Of a stretch of DNA of 28,737 bases, positions 8,787-16,055 are shown piece after piece. The translations under genes were made by a program, and so were the position numbers. Source of the DNA: Candidatus Thorarchaeota archaeon (GTDB lineage: Archaea; Asgardarchaeota; Thorarchaeia; Thorarchaeales; Thorarchaeaceae); contig JAEOSL010000039.1 of NCBI GenBank assembly GCA_016840385.1, positions 1 to 28,737 on the forward strand. Reading direction: 5' to 3'. Numbering within the stretch: the stretch's first letter is position 1; each line of letters begins with the position of its first letter. The notes under the pieces are model-generated. The model was given only the letters and a program-made list of their open reading frames with translations. It searched no databases and was not told where the DNA came from.

Positions 8787-8816
8787 TTCGCCACGCGCCA
8801 CGAAATGTGATGCGTT
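8787..8816 (-). other. tRNA-Asn intron 2 (position 43/44)
   Basis: This 30-nt intron lies between the 3' anticodon stem strand and the variable loop. The truncated copy (1301-1384) has no intron at this point, where GTTGT runs directly into TGGTC; this defines its ends. It contains catttcgtgg, also found in intron 3, and a tandem cgtggcg repeat. Confidence 0.78.
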
Positions 8817-8822
8817 ACAACT

Positions 8823-8850
8823 GTCTGGCTCTCAACCAGTGGGTGAGAGA
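8823..8850 (-). other. tRNA-Asn intron 1 (canonical 37/38 position)
   Basis: This 28-nt intron has a hairpin ctctca/tgagag and ends in ccagac, as does the intron of the truncated copy at 1338-1366. The rest of the sequence differs between the two copies while a hairpin is kept. Confidence 0.8.
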
Positions 8851-8887
8851 TAACAGGCTGTCGCTCTACCAACTGAGCCACGGCGGC

Positions 8888-8931
8888 TTATTTACGGTGT
8901 CGGCCGTGAAAGCAATATTAACGTTGCTGTT
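8888..8931 (-). promoter_or_regulatory. Promoter region of the complete tRNA-Asn
   Basis: These 44 nt are identical, except for one base, to 1257-1300 upstream of the truncated copy, and are related to 43-86. The AT-rich ttaatatt lies about 30 nt before tRNA position 1, as expected for a TATA element. Confidence 0.6.
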
Positions 8932-8939
8932 TGTCCTTC

Positions 8940-10208
8940 CTAATCACGTTTCATAGTAATCCAAAGCACGATAACAAGCAGTAGAAATGTTGCTACTTGA
9001 AGATAATCAGCAAATATACCAAACCAATCAGTCCCTCCGAAGACACTAGTAAAAATCACTCCAAATATCAGAATAGTTGCATATAGAACGAATTGTAAGT
9101 TCCTAAATCTACTATTTCCTATGCTTTTTTGTATCTCAAATTCTTTCTGAAGAAAATCAAGCCCAAAGTCAAGGAAATCATCTTGTTTGTATCTTTTAAC
9201 AACATCCATCGCCTCAACATGATTTTCAGGACTAGTTATGAAAGTTGTAGGAAATTGTATTTTTTTTACATCTATCAAAGTATCGTTTACAAAACGATCA
9301 GCATACAACTTACGATCTATAATCTGCCTCTGGATATGTTGATAGGATTTCACAAGCTTCCCAACTTTGTGTTTAAGTGACATAACGTGGTTTGTAAGTT
9401 CCAGTCTTCTTCGCTCAAGATTTCCAGATGGCCCAAATCTATACCATTTCAAACCCTTGGCAAGTTCCTCCTTTATGGATTCCAACTCTTTTAGATAATC
9501 AATCTCATCATAGAATGCATCCATAAGAAGCAAATTGTCTTTAACCCACTCTGTCGCAGCTATAGGTAGTGGCATGTAAGGCAAAATAGAAACTGATTGG
9601 CAAAGAAGAGCTTTCAAGAATATTCTATCACTCAACTCATAATATTGCTCGTTTGATAGATTCCCTGTCGAATCCCTAGTAGTTTCATACCTTAGTTTGT
9701 CTTGAGAATATACCCACATATCCATAATACAGTGAGTCCAAATGAAATCACCCAATTTCTTAGCAAACGCATTTTGTTTGTGTTTTGTCATATCGTTGGA
9801 ACTAAAATTCCAATTAAGAGTGAATACTCCATTACCGAGACCAACATTTTCTGAGGAAAACACAGTGTCTTTTACATATTCACCAATCTCCTGAAGGTCT
9901 TTGACTATTGTCTTAATTTGACTCAGAAGAGAGTCTACTGGGGAGTCTCCATCAGTGGTAACAACTTGATGAAACGAAATCAGAAGAGCACGATAGCCTA
10001 TAACAACGGTGTATTTTCTACCTTGTTTGTTTAATGTAAACTCACGGATAGAACCAATTTCAATGACTTCTTCTGGAAGATTGAGTTGGTTGACAATGAG
10101 TGTTCTATATTGGTCATCTGAAAAGCTTCGAAGTCGTTGTTTGTATTGGATTCTTCTGCTATATGATAATGAAACTCTTACATAATTTCTACTTGACAAT
10201 GATTTCAA
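8940..10208 (-). CDS. Unknown protein with two C-terminal membrane segments (422 aa)
   Basis: A soluble region of about 360 residues is followed by two membrane segments (about 364-385 and 397-418) and a short charged end, so the bulk is probably cytoplasmic. Residues 240-300 are strongly helical (KELESIKEELAKGLKW, then RRRLELTNHVMSLKHKVGKL), suggesting coiled coil. The start is TTG at 10208, since no ATG or GTG is available before the in-frame stop upstream. This TTG overlaps the TGA of the small ORF at 10205-10420 (TTGA). It ends 9 nt from the tRNA-Asn promoter region. No family recognised. Soluble domain plus terminal membrane hairpin is common among defence and accessory effectors, but that is only an analogy. 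Confidence 0.75.
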   Translation of the reverse strand: MKSLSSRNYVRVSLSYSRRIQYKQRLRSFSDDQYRTLIVNQLNLPEEVIEIGSIREFTLNKQGRKYTVVIGYRALLISFHQVVTTDGDSPVDSLLSQIKTIVKDLQEIGEYVKDTVFSSENVGLGNGVFTLNWNFSSNDMTKHKQNAFAKKLGDFIWTHCIMDMWVYSQDKLRYETTRDSTGNLSNEQYYELSDRIFLKALLCQSVSILPYMPLPIAATEWVKDNLLLMDAFYDEIDYLKELESIKEELAKGLKWYRFGPSGNLERRRLELTNHVMSLKHKVGKLVKSYQHIQRQIIDRKLYADRFVNDTLIDVKKIQFPTTFITSPENHVEAMDVVKRYKQDDFLDFGLDFLQKEFEIQKSIGNSRFRNLQFVLYATILIFGVIFTSVFGGTDWFGIFADYLQVATFLLLVIVLWITMKRD

Positions 10209-10420
10209 TTCCCATATTTTAACAAGTTCATATCAACATGTAATGTGACTGTAGGTTTGGATAACAATCGAACTTGATTCTTCAGAGATAGATAAGAGAA
10301 ATATATTGCAGTAGTGTTATATCGCATATGATCCCCAGCACCTATCTCCAAATAGCACTCTATTTTAAACAGTGAGAAGCGATGCATAAATCCTTTGTGA
10401 GCTTTGTCAAAGTTTATCAC
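10205..10420 (-). CDS. Possible small protein (71 aa) coupled to the 422-aa gene
   Basis: The frame starts with GTG at 10420 and reads MINFDKAHKGFMHRFSLFKI onward. Its TGA overlaps the TTG start of the 422-aa gene as TTGA, which is why I list it. No clear Shine-Dalgarno site precedes it, and the gene could be leaderless. The composition looks protein-like, but no motif is recognised. If it is not a gene, this 244-nt gap between divergent TTG-started genes holds only promoters. Confidence 0.35.
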   Translation of the reverse strand: MINFDKAHKGFMHRFSLFKIECYLEIGAGDHMRYNTTAIYFSYLSLKNQVRLLSKPTVTLHVDMNLLKYGN

Positions 10421-10452
10421 AATTTACTATGAATAACAATCAGGGACCGTAG

Positions 10453-12255
10453 TTGAGTACAGCACCGCTTTATCCGGAATCAAAGACAGAGAATGCAATA
10501 TATGTTGCATTTGGAACAACACTTGGTCTTGGATTCATGAGATGGTATACTCCTGATATCTTCAGCGATGTTGTTAGTGCCCTAGCAATCGCCCTTTTTC
10601 TAGGATCTTTGGTAGGATCCACACTATTCTATATCAAACTAGAAAGAATAGTAGACTGGATAGTAAGAAGATGGATAATGAAGAAATACGGTCGTGAAGT
10701 ATGTCAATTCTTGGTTTCATCACATCTAGCAATTGAAACTTGGCGAATGAGGGTCACTGGAAATTGGGAGACAGTTGAATCAAAATCCAAGACTATGTTG
10801 CTCAGAGTGACTGAGGGACCTGATGTTCACAATGAGATGTGGTCACTGAGAGGGGCGTTCTATTTTGTACTTGCTATCCCGATAATCATCTATGTTGCAG
10901 GCATCCAGCTTGATTTCCTGATTCTATCTAGTTCAGTACTCTTCTTAGTCGTAATGATTTCTGTTAGAAATAACCATCGCGACTTCATGACACGCTGTTC
11001 TAGAATTGTAATGTTCAGACTCATTCAGGAACTATATTCCGTGTTTCGGGCAAGAGACCCTGGTAAAAGACCAGTACAGAATTGGTTTATCGGAAACTCA
11101 AGCTCAAAAGATAATCCACCAATAGAACTAGTTCTTGAAGAACTTGAACTTTTATTAGAAAAACATGATTGGAATGGGTTTATCGAACGATTTTTGTATC
11201 TGGAAGAAGAAATTGCCCACTGGTTGAGTAGAAGTGTTCAAGATTTAGACAAATATTACATCGAACAATGGGCGTCCATTTTGGCAGAAAGTGATTTTGA
11301 TAAGAAACTGCATCTAACAAGTCAGATTATGTATTATCGAGGTATATTGCAGTCAATGATGTCATACAAACTACTTGAGAAATCAACCTATAATCCAAGT
11401 AAAAAACTAGAATTACTAATGAAACCAAATGAATCAGATATACCACTAGATCCAACCTTATTCTTTTCAGCTCTTGATGAAATTGGAGTAGAAGAGAAAC
11501 ATAGTGAATCAATAAGACGTGCTTTTCCTGAAATTGCAAAGACATCATACAATCCAAAAATATTGGAAATAATACTCAAATGGATGAAAAACGAAAAGAT
11601 ATGGGAGTTCGAATCTATTATCATCAAATCATGCGAAAGGTTGAATGATCCTCATATTGAATCTGTTATCATGGCTCTGAAAACAAATGGAAAAAACGTT
11701 CAATGGCATTCTATTGGTCCAAGACTTGCTAAACGACTTATTAGAATCAAAGAGAAAATTCCAGACAATGTGTTCGTACAAGCATTGAGATCTCAGAATG
11801 GCGACACAATAATGGAATTACTAGCAATCTTTGACTATAGGAAACGGGTAATTCGTGATGCATTTATTCAACTAGCAAAGCATTCTGTGAAATTAGTTCG
11901 TCAAAGAAATCGTGACTTATTTCTTAGTGAAAACGAAGATCAAGTATCCGATTATCTAATACGTTTGATGAATACAGGTTCACCATTGCAACAATCTGCT
12001 GCAAGATTACTATTGGAATTATGTAGTGCAAAAGAAACAGACGAAAAAGGTGAAACAGGAGTGTATTTTAGCTCTTATTGCGAGGAAATAAAAAATCTTC
12101 TTGAATTGAGCCCAAAAGAAGTAAGGCTTGTTATGTTGAATGAATCTCTATCTAGCGGTATCAATATTCCATTTGATATAATTCATGAGTTTTTTGATAA
12201 AAGTGAGATGAGTCTAGAAGAGAAATCTCTCGCTTGGAAGCTCACTAATAGGTGA
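10453..12255 (+). CDS. Unknown protein with N-terminal membrane segments and helical-repeat-like body (600 aa)
   Basis: Two hydrophobic segments lie at about residues 8-28 and 34-58, and a second pair at about 134-180. The remaining 400 residues are soluble and almost entirely helical, with a regular helix-turn-helix spacing that resembles HEAT or similar repeats (for example 360-440 and 510-540). TTG at 10453 is the start, with only a weak Shine-Dalgarno site (aggga). It lies divergent to the 422-aa gene, which also joins membrane segments to a large soluble helical part. No catalytic motif is visible. The codon use is more AT-rich than the housekeeping genes to the right. Function unknown. 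Confidence 0.75.
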   Translation: MSTAPLYPESKTENAIYVAFGTTLGLGFMRWYTPDIFSDVVSALAIALFLGSLVGSTLFYIKLERIVDWIVRRWIMKKYGREVCQFLVSSHLAIETWRMRVTGNWETVESKSKTMLLRVTEGPDVHNEMWSLRGAFYFVLAIPIIIYVAGIQLDFLILSSSVLFLVVMISVRNNHRDFMTRCSRIVMFRLIQELYSVFRARDPGKRPVQNWFIGNSSSKDNPPIELVLEELELLLEKHDWNGFIERFLYLEEEIAHWLSRSVQDLDKYYIEQWASILAESDFDKKLHLTSQIMYYRGILQSMMSYKLLEKSTYNPSKKLELLMKPNESDIPLDPTLFFSALDEIGVEEKHSESIRRAFPEIAKTSYNPKILEIILKWMKNEKIWEFESIIIKSCERLNDPHIESVIMALKTNGKNVQWHSIGPRLAKRLIRIKEKIPDNVFVQALRSQNGDTIMELLAIFDYRKRVIRDAFIQLAKHSVKLVRQRNRDLFLSENEDQVSDYLIRLMNTGSPLQQSAARLLLELCSAKETDEKGETGVYFSSYCEEIKNLLELSPKEVRLVMLNESLSSGINIPFDIIHEFFDKSEMSLEEKSLAWKLTNR

Positions 12256-12332
12256 AACTCTCAAAAACATCGTGACGATTATCTTAATACCCGGAATTAC
12301 CTCAGTATTTTGTGGGACTGGAGGAAGACTAG

Positions 12333-13313
12333 ATGGTCTGTCAGATATGTGGCAAGAAGAGTGGTTACTACCCACTATGCGCAGAGCACTTCCGAATGCG
12401 TGATGATGGTCTAGTAATCAAATGCAAGGAATGTGGCAAATGGCACCTCAAAGCAGAAGGGTGCTCTGGATGTAAGCATGAAGAACGAGATAGCAGTGAG
12501 ATCATGTTTGAAAGGGGCCTGTTGGAACAATGGGGAAAGAGCCTCTTTCGAATCTTCAAATTGGGAGAGAAGCATGGTGCAAAGGTCTATGATTTAGACC
12601 GATATGAAGGAGTCCTACGAATATCAGGTGAGCTCCGTGAACTCTGGAAAGATTTGGACAACAAAGTAGTCTATATTCCTCAGGAGCAATTGGAAGATTG
12701 GTCAGTAGAACTTGATGCTATTGCACAAGATGGGCTTCATTATTCCGATGATAGCTATGATATAGAGAGATATTCCGACATTCTAGGAATTGCAGAAGAA
12801 ATACATGAACAGGTTCAATCCTACTCGATGGATTTGGATGAAATTCCTGAGCCCGAGTCTGCATTGTCAGATGTTACCTTTGTGAAAGACAGAGAGATTC
12901 TTCCAAAGTTACTCAGTATGATTGACAGAGCAGAGAAAACGATCCTTATTGCATCACCGTGGATATGGGGCATCAAAGAACTTGAGGATATACTCACTAA
13001 GGTCAAGGAATCTCGTAATGTTTCAATCAGGATACTCACAAGAAGAGCAGATGATGATGTTCACCATGAAGAAACAATAAGAGGATTCCACAAAAGAAGA
13101 TTCAACATTGAAACTTCAGATTATCTCCATGCAAAACTAGTGATTGTTGATGACAAAGATCTCTATATTGGTTCAGCTAATCTAGTAGAACCTTCAATGA
13201 ACAGAAACCTTGAGGCGGGCATTTGTACCAATGATCAAAGAACGGTGTCTCAAGCGTTAGCATATTTTGATAATGCATTCTCTGAAGCATTCAATAGGAG
13301 ATTTGTCAAATAG
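12333..13313 (+). CDS. Zinc-finger protein with phospholipase D-type (HKD) domain (326 aa)
   Basis: The first 50 residues hold two probable zinc sites: C3, C6, C16, H19 and C31, C34, C44, C47. A helical middle is followed from about residue 170 by a PLD fold (ILPKLLSMIDRAEKTILIAS) and one HKD motif with H266, K268 and D273, followed by GSANL at 280-284. Known single-HKD proteins work as dimers with two His, and include nucleases (Nuc, BfiI-type) and lipid phosphodiesterases. With a zinc-finger N-terminus a nucleic acid substrate is more likely, but this is inference. The ATG at 12333 has Shine-Dalgarno ggagga about 6 nt upstream. The stop is 21 nt before the first 3' tRNA-Asn fragment. Confidence 0.82.
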   Translation: MVCQICGKKSGYYPLCAEHFRMRDDGLVIKCKECGKWHLKAEGCSGCKHEERDSSEIMFERGLLEQWGKSLFRIFKLGEKHGAKVYDLDRYEGVLRISGELRELWKDLDNKVVYIPQEQLEDWSVELDAIAQDGLHYSDDSYDIERYSDILGIAEEIHEQVQSYSMDLDEIPEPESALSDVTFVKDREILPKLLSMIDRAEKTILIASPWIWGIKELEDILTKVKESRNVSIRILTRRADDDVHHEETIRGFHKRRFNIETSDYLHAKLVIVDDKDLYIGSANLVEPSMNRNLEAGICTNDQRTVSQALAYFDNAFSEAFNRRFVK

Positions 13314-13334
13314 AATCTTGGAAACAATGTGCAA

Positions 13335-13357
13335 CTACCGGCGGCGCCATTTCTTCT
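13335..13357 (+). repeat. tRNA-Asn 3' fragment, att-like repeat copy 1
   Basis: The last 15 nt of the tRNA-Asn gene (ctaccggcggcgcca: T-stem 3' strand, acceptor 3' strand, discriminator, CCA) are followed by tttcttct. It differs from the other three copies by one base, at the first flank position. No other part of a tRNA is nearby. It is oriented as the 5' remnants at 87 and 1301. Confidence 0.85.
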
Positions 13358-13425
13358 CCTTGTCAGTATGTTAGAAATCCTCATTAGTCTTCAAGCAAGT
13401 CCTATAGGTATGGATGTGAAAGAGA

Positions 13426-14070
13426 ATGCGTGATGAGATTGAGAGTTCTAATGTGAAGTATAATGCATTCTATAGGGATGACAGATGCAAGGAACTAGAA
13501 GAAATTCTCAGAGAGGATTCAAAGTTTCGAGAGTATATTGTAGAACGTGAACACTTTGGTGATGAGGACTTAGACACTGATCCATACATAATCAAGGATG
13601 CAGAGGGGAAAGAGGTCTTCATGCTTGAAAAATGGCAGATAGATGCCTTGAATCCGTCTGAACTTCTATCATACCTGAATGTTGAACAAAAGAGGACTCC
13701 TTGTGTTGATTGGTTTGAACGTGCTGCATTCAATCTATTTGTAGTAAGCTTTTTCGTAGGAATAATGTTCTCAATCGTTTCATTCGCCTTCTACCTTGAC
13801 GTAAACTATCTTAAGCTAATGGGGGGTATCCATATAGTAGCCTATTCAATTATGATTGGTTCAGCTATTCTTTATTTTTTGAAACACAAGAAATCGAACT
13901 TGAAGAAACGTGAGATTGATCTGAAGGAAGCAGAGAGTAACCCTTCATTCCTCGAAGCATTACAAAAAATTGCAACAGTACCTAAATCAGCCTATGATTT
14001 TGTATACAATGAGGAGCATAATGAACGAGTGGAGTATATCGAAACTGCAATGGCAGGAACTAACTCGTAA
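13426..14070 (+). CDS. Small membrane protein of unknown function (214 aa)
   Basis: The N-terminal 100 residues are charged and soluble. Two membrane segments follow (about 104-125 and 132-153), then a charged C-terminal region with a KHKKSNLKKRE segment just inside the membrane. This 2-TM plus flanking cytosolic layout resembles SLATT-like proteins in outline, but I cannot confirm membership. The ATG at 13426 has only a weak ribosome site. The stop codon is 1 nt from the second 3' tRNA-Asn fragment, and the first fragment lies 68 nt before the start, so the gene fills one segment between two att-like repeats, like a gene cassette. Confidence 0.7.
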   Translation: MRDEIESSNVKYNAFYRDDRCKELEEILREDSKFREYIVEREHFGDEDLDTDPYIIKDAEGKEVFMLEKWQIDALNPSELLSYLNVEQKRTPCVDWFERAAFNLFVVSFFVGIMFSIVSFAFYLDVNYLKLMGGIHIVAYSIMIGSAILYFLKHKKSNLKKREIDLKEAESNPSFLEALQKIATVPKSAYDFVYNEEHNERVEYIETAMAGTNS

Positions 14071-14071
14071 G

Positions 14072-14094
14072 CTACCGGCGGCGCCACTTCTTCT
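14072..14094 (+). repeat. tRNA-Asn 3' fragment, att-like repeat copy 2
   Basis: It carries the same 15 nt of tRNA-Asn 3' end followed by cttcttct. It is identical over 23 nt to the copies at 14490 and 16056. It lies directly after the stop of the 214-aa membrane protein. Confidence 0.87.
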
Positions 14095-14101
14095 TTCACT
14101 T

Positions 14102-14428
14102 CTATTCTGAGGATTCTAGTACAATACGCAGTGCGTCAACGAATTTCTCCTCCAAACTTCCTCTTCTGCCGAAATAAAGTACTGCGTTAGCTGTTACTTG
14201 ACATGTTTTTGTATCTGTATCGTACTCGATAGCACAAGAGAAAGAAACTTGGCCAACAAGCCAAGCACTGAATGATAGAATTTGCTGGTCACAATTCCAA
14301 GCTTTGGCCAGTGTGTATTTCAAACGAGAAGTACGCCGCGGTTTTGTCTTCTCCCATGCATCGGGTAACAACTCGTGATGATTTCTAATTCTATCTGCTT
14401 CAACTCCCTGAATAATGAAAGTAATCAA
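14102..14428 (-). CDS. Hypothetical protein (108 aa), TTG start
   Basis: The reading frame stays open to an ATG at 14542, but that longer form (146 aa) would translate straight through the 3' tRNA-Asn fragment at 14490-14512. I prefer TTG at 14428, with Shine-Dalgarno ggagga at 14442-14437 and 8 nt spacing. The protein begins MITFIIQGVEADRIRNHHEL and ends DALRIVLESSE. The middle looks beta-rich (VGQVSFSCAIEYDTDTKTCQVTANAVLYFG). No family recognised. The stretch FEEFILSQYPDIIGG in another frame just upstream looks protein-like, so the gene may instead be a frameshifted remnant of a longer one. It lies between att-like copies 2 and 3. Confidence 0.5.
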   Translation of the reverse strand: MITFIIQGVEADRIRNHHELLPDAWEKTKPRRTSRLKYTLAKAWNCDQQILSFSAWLVGQVSFSCAIEYDTDTKTCQVTANAVLYFGRRGSLEEKFVDALRIVLESSE

Positions 14429-14489
14429 ACGTACAATCCTCCAATGATATCTGGGTACTGAGAAAGAATAAACTCTTCGAAAGTGAAGC

Positions 14490-14512
14490 CTACCGGCGGC
14501 GCCACTTCTTCT
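14490..14512 (+). repeat. tRNA-Asn 3' fragment, att-like repeat copy 3
   Basis: It carries the same 23 nt as copies 2 and 4. One more T-stem base is kept at its left end (cctacc rather than gctacc), so homology to the tRNA extends at least to 14489. Confidence 0.87.
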
Positions 14513-14545
14513 AGTGGTTCTTGACAAGCATTCATCAAGCATATG

Positions 14546-14698
14546 TTAAAGCTCAATTGGCTCGCAGATATGTTCCTTCCTTCTTGCGGAACGCCCACAC
14601 TCACCGCATATCCACTTTGCTCCTTTCGCACGGACTTTCATTTCCTCTATGTCTTTCTCCTCTGCAAGGTCACACATAGTCATTTTATCACGGCTCAT
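14546..14698 (-). CDS. Small zinc-binding-type protein (50 aa)
   Basis: ATG at 14698 follows the strong site gaggtga at 5 nt spacing, the same sequence used at 227. The 50 residues start MSRDKMTMCDLAEEKDIEEM and contain CGEC at 31-34 (inside KWICGECGRSARRKEHIC) plus C45 and an early C9, so a single small zinc ribbon is likely. It ends EPIEL. Archaea have many such small CxxC proteins that bind zinc and act in regulation or RNA/DNA binding, and no closer role is visible. It lies next to att-like copy 3 on the side of the 378-aa gene. The ribosome site plus the cysteine pattern make it a convincing gene. Confidence 0.72.
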   Translation of the reverse strand: MSRDKMTMCDLAEEKDIEEMKVRAKGAKWICGECGRSARRKEHICEPIEL

Positions 14699-14854
14699 GA
14701 ATTCACCTCTATAGTACATCTGAGTCTGGTGTTTCTGAATTACCTAAAAGGATTGAGCTAAGTCCAATTTTTAATCCCAATATCGTTTCGCCACTTAATT
14801 ATAGTTAATTATTTTTAACATCCCTGATGACATGACCCCACGAATTGTATCAGA

Positions 14855-15991
14855 TTAGGTTAGTAATGGGTCGTTAATTTCGTTTCTATGACTCTTTTCC
14901 CCATAAGCACAATCCAATTGTATTGCTAGCACAATTGCAAGAATCCAAAGAAGATAGCCAAAAAATGTAAGTAAATTGGGTACAAATGGATCAAGTCCCA
15001 CAACATCTATACTATATTTTGTTTCTACAGTAAATTCTAGATCTATGTCTGTATCGCTCCTCTGGAATATCAGAGTGAAAGAGTCATTATCCTGTATTGC
15101 AGGTGAAAACCACCAGGACTCTTCATCTTCAACTTTTCCAAGAGTGATATTCTCTTCAGACACCTCTGGTGCGACAACTGTGATAGGATAAGCATTTGTG
15201 CTGAGGTTATAGATTCTGAATGAAGTTCCGAATACTACTTCAGGATTGACATCAGCGAGTTCAAGTGATAACGAGGAGCATGATTCATTTAATGTGAAAA
15301 AGTATTTCTCGTGTAACACTTGTGTTGTACGCATAGATAAGAAATCACCATGTAGATTTCCATGTATTAGTGGGAAGCTGCAAGCTACTGCAAGAGTCAA
15401 GAGAATGATGATCGAAGCGGGACCTCTACCAAACTTCCATTGAGATTTCCCGCGAAGTCCAATCAACGTTATTTTTCCCAAATTATAGAATGAGTAAATG
15501 AAGGCAGGTACTGATATTGTAAACATTGCTATCAAATGCCAAGGAAATACTATACTGAATGTTGGAGGGGGAATTGTTTTCCAATATTTTAGGGTGATGT
15601 TAACACTGGCATCTGATTGTAATCGTACCACTTGAAGCCAGAAGTCACCAGATTGTTCCCGTACTGCAATCATTGAAAATCCAGATACCGATGATACATT
15701 TGTAACATTGAGAAGGATCCCACTTTCATCAAGAACAGATAATGCGACTGGAGTATCATTGGTATCCAGACTGGTTATCTCCATCCAGATTGCATCGTAA
15801 GTTGCATTGTAACGAAAGACGGGAGTATCTTCAGATAGAGTTGCATTGAATTCAGAGGGAAATGAAGGGCCAAAACCGGGACCATAATGAGGGCTAGGAG
15901 GGTAAGAAGAGAGATACACAAAACAATACAGACTCAGAAGAAGAAGAAGAGTTTGAAATGTAACTATTGGGTATGATTGACTCCTGACCAT
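14855..15991 (-). CDS. Membrane protein with extracytoplasmic beta domains (378 aa)
   Basis: An N-terminal hydrophobic segment (about 7-29, signal anchor) is followed by a beta-rich region with several N-x-S/T sites (about 30-140). Two membrane segments follow (about 145-172 and 192-212), with a charged loop between them. A second beta-rich outer region (about 215-340) and a last membrane segment (about 342-365) follow. The two outer regions have similar size and style, suggesting an internal duplication. It is a surface-exposed protein of unknown function. It lies between att-like copies 3 and 4 with the small zinc protein and is probably part of the same accessory segment. Confidence 0.78.
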   Translation of the reverse strand: MVRSQSYPIVTFQTLLLLLSLYCFVYLSSYPPSPHYGPGFGPSFPSEFNATLSEDTPVFRYNATYDAIWMEITSLDTNDTPVALSVLDESGILLNVTNVSSVSGFSMIAVREQSGDFWLQVVRLQSDASVNITLKYWKTIPPPTFSIVFPWHLIAMFTISVPAFIYSFYNLGKITLIGLRGKSQWKFGRGPASIIILLTLAVACSFPLIHGNLHGDFLSMRTTQVLHEKYFFTLNESCSSLSLELADVNPEVVFGTSFRIYNLSTNAYPITVVAPEVSEENITLGKVEDEESWWFSPAIQDNDSFTLIFQRSDTDIDLEFTVETKYSIDVVGLDPFVPNLLTFFGYLLWILAIVLAIQLDCAYGEKSHRNEINDPLLT

Positions 15992-16055
15992 GCGATTGTC
16001 CCCACATGAAATAAAGGTGACTGAGCTTCAATAGTGTTTGTTTTCAGCAGCAATG

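Larger units (their letters stand above)
8724..8887 (-). tRNA. tRNA-Asn(GTT), complete, with three introns
   Basis: Read on the minus strand from 8887, the exons assemble into a full 76-nt cloverleaf. The acceptor stem is GCCGCCG/CGGCGGC, the D-stem GCTC/GAGC, and the anticodon stem ACAGC/GTTGT with loop CTGTTAA and anticodon GTT. The variable loop is TGGTC, the T-stem GTAGG/CCTAC with T-loop TTCGAAC, the discriminator G, and CCA is encoded. Exons are 8887-8851, 8822-8817, 8786-8772 and 8741-8724. Three introns of 28, 30 and 30 nt interrupt it at 37/38, 43/44 and 58/59; boundaries may shift by a base or two. All stems pair fully once the introns are removed, which argues that the gene works. 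Splicing would need the archaeal tRNA endonuclease form that accepts relaxed bulge-helix-bulge motifs. Confidence 0.88.

Noticed and set aside
8633..8956. Open frame of 107 aa on the plus strand
   Set aside because: It runs antisense across the complete tRNA-Asn and its promoter and has no ribosome site; the tRNA explains the sequence.
14425..14631. 68-aa minus-strand open frame crossing the third tRNA fragment
   Set aside because: It overlaps the zinc-type small gene, which has a strong ribosome site; only its FEEFILSQYPDIIGG part looks protein-like and is noted as a possible frameshift remnant.
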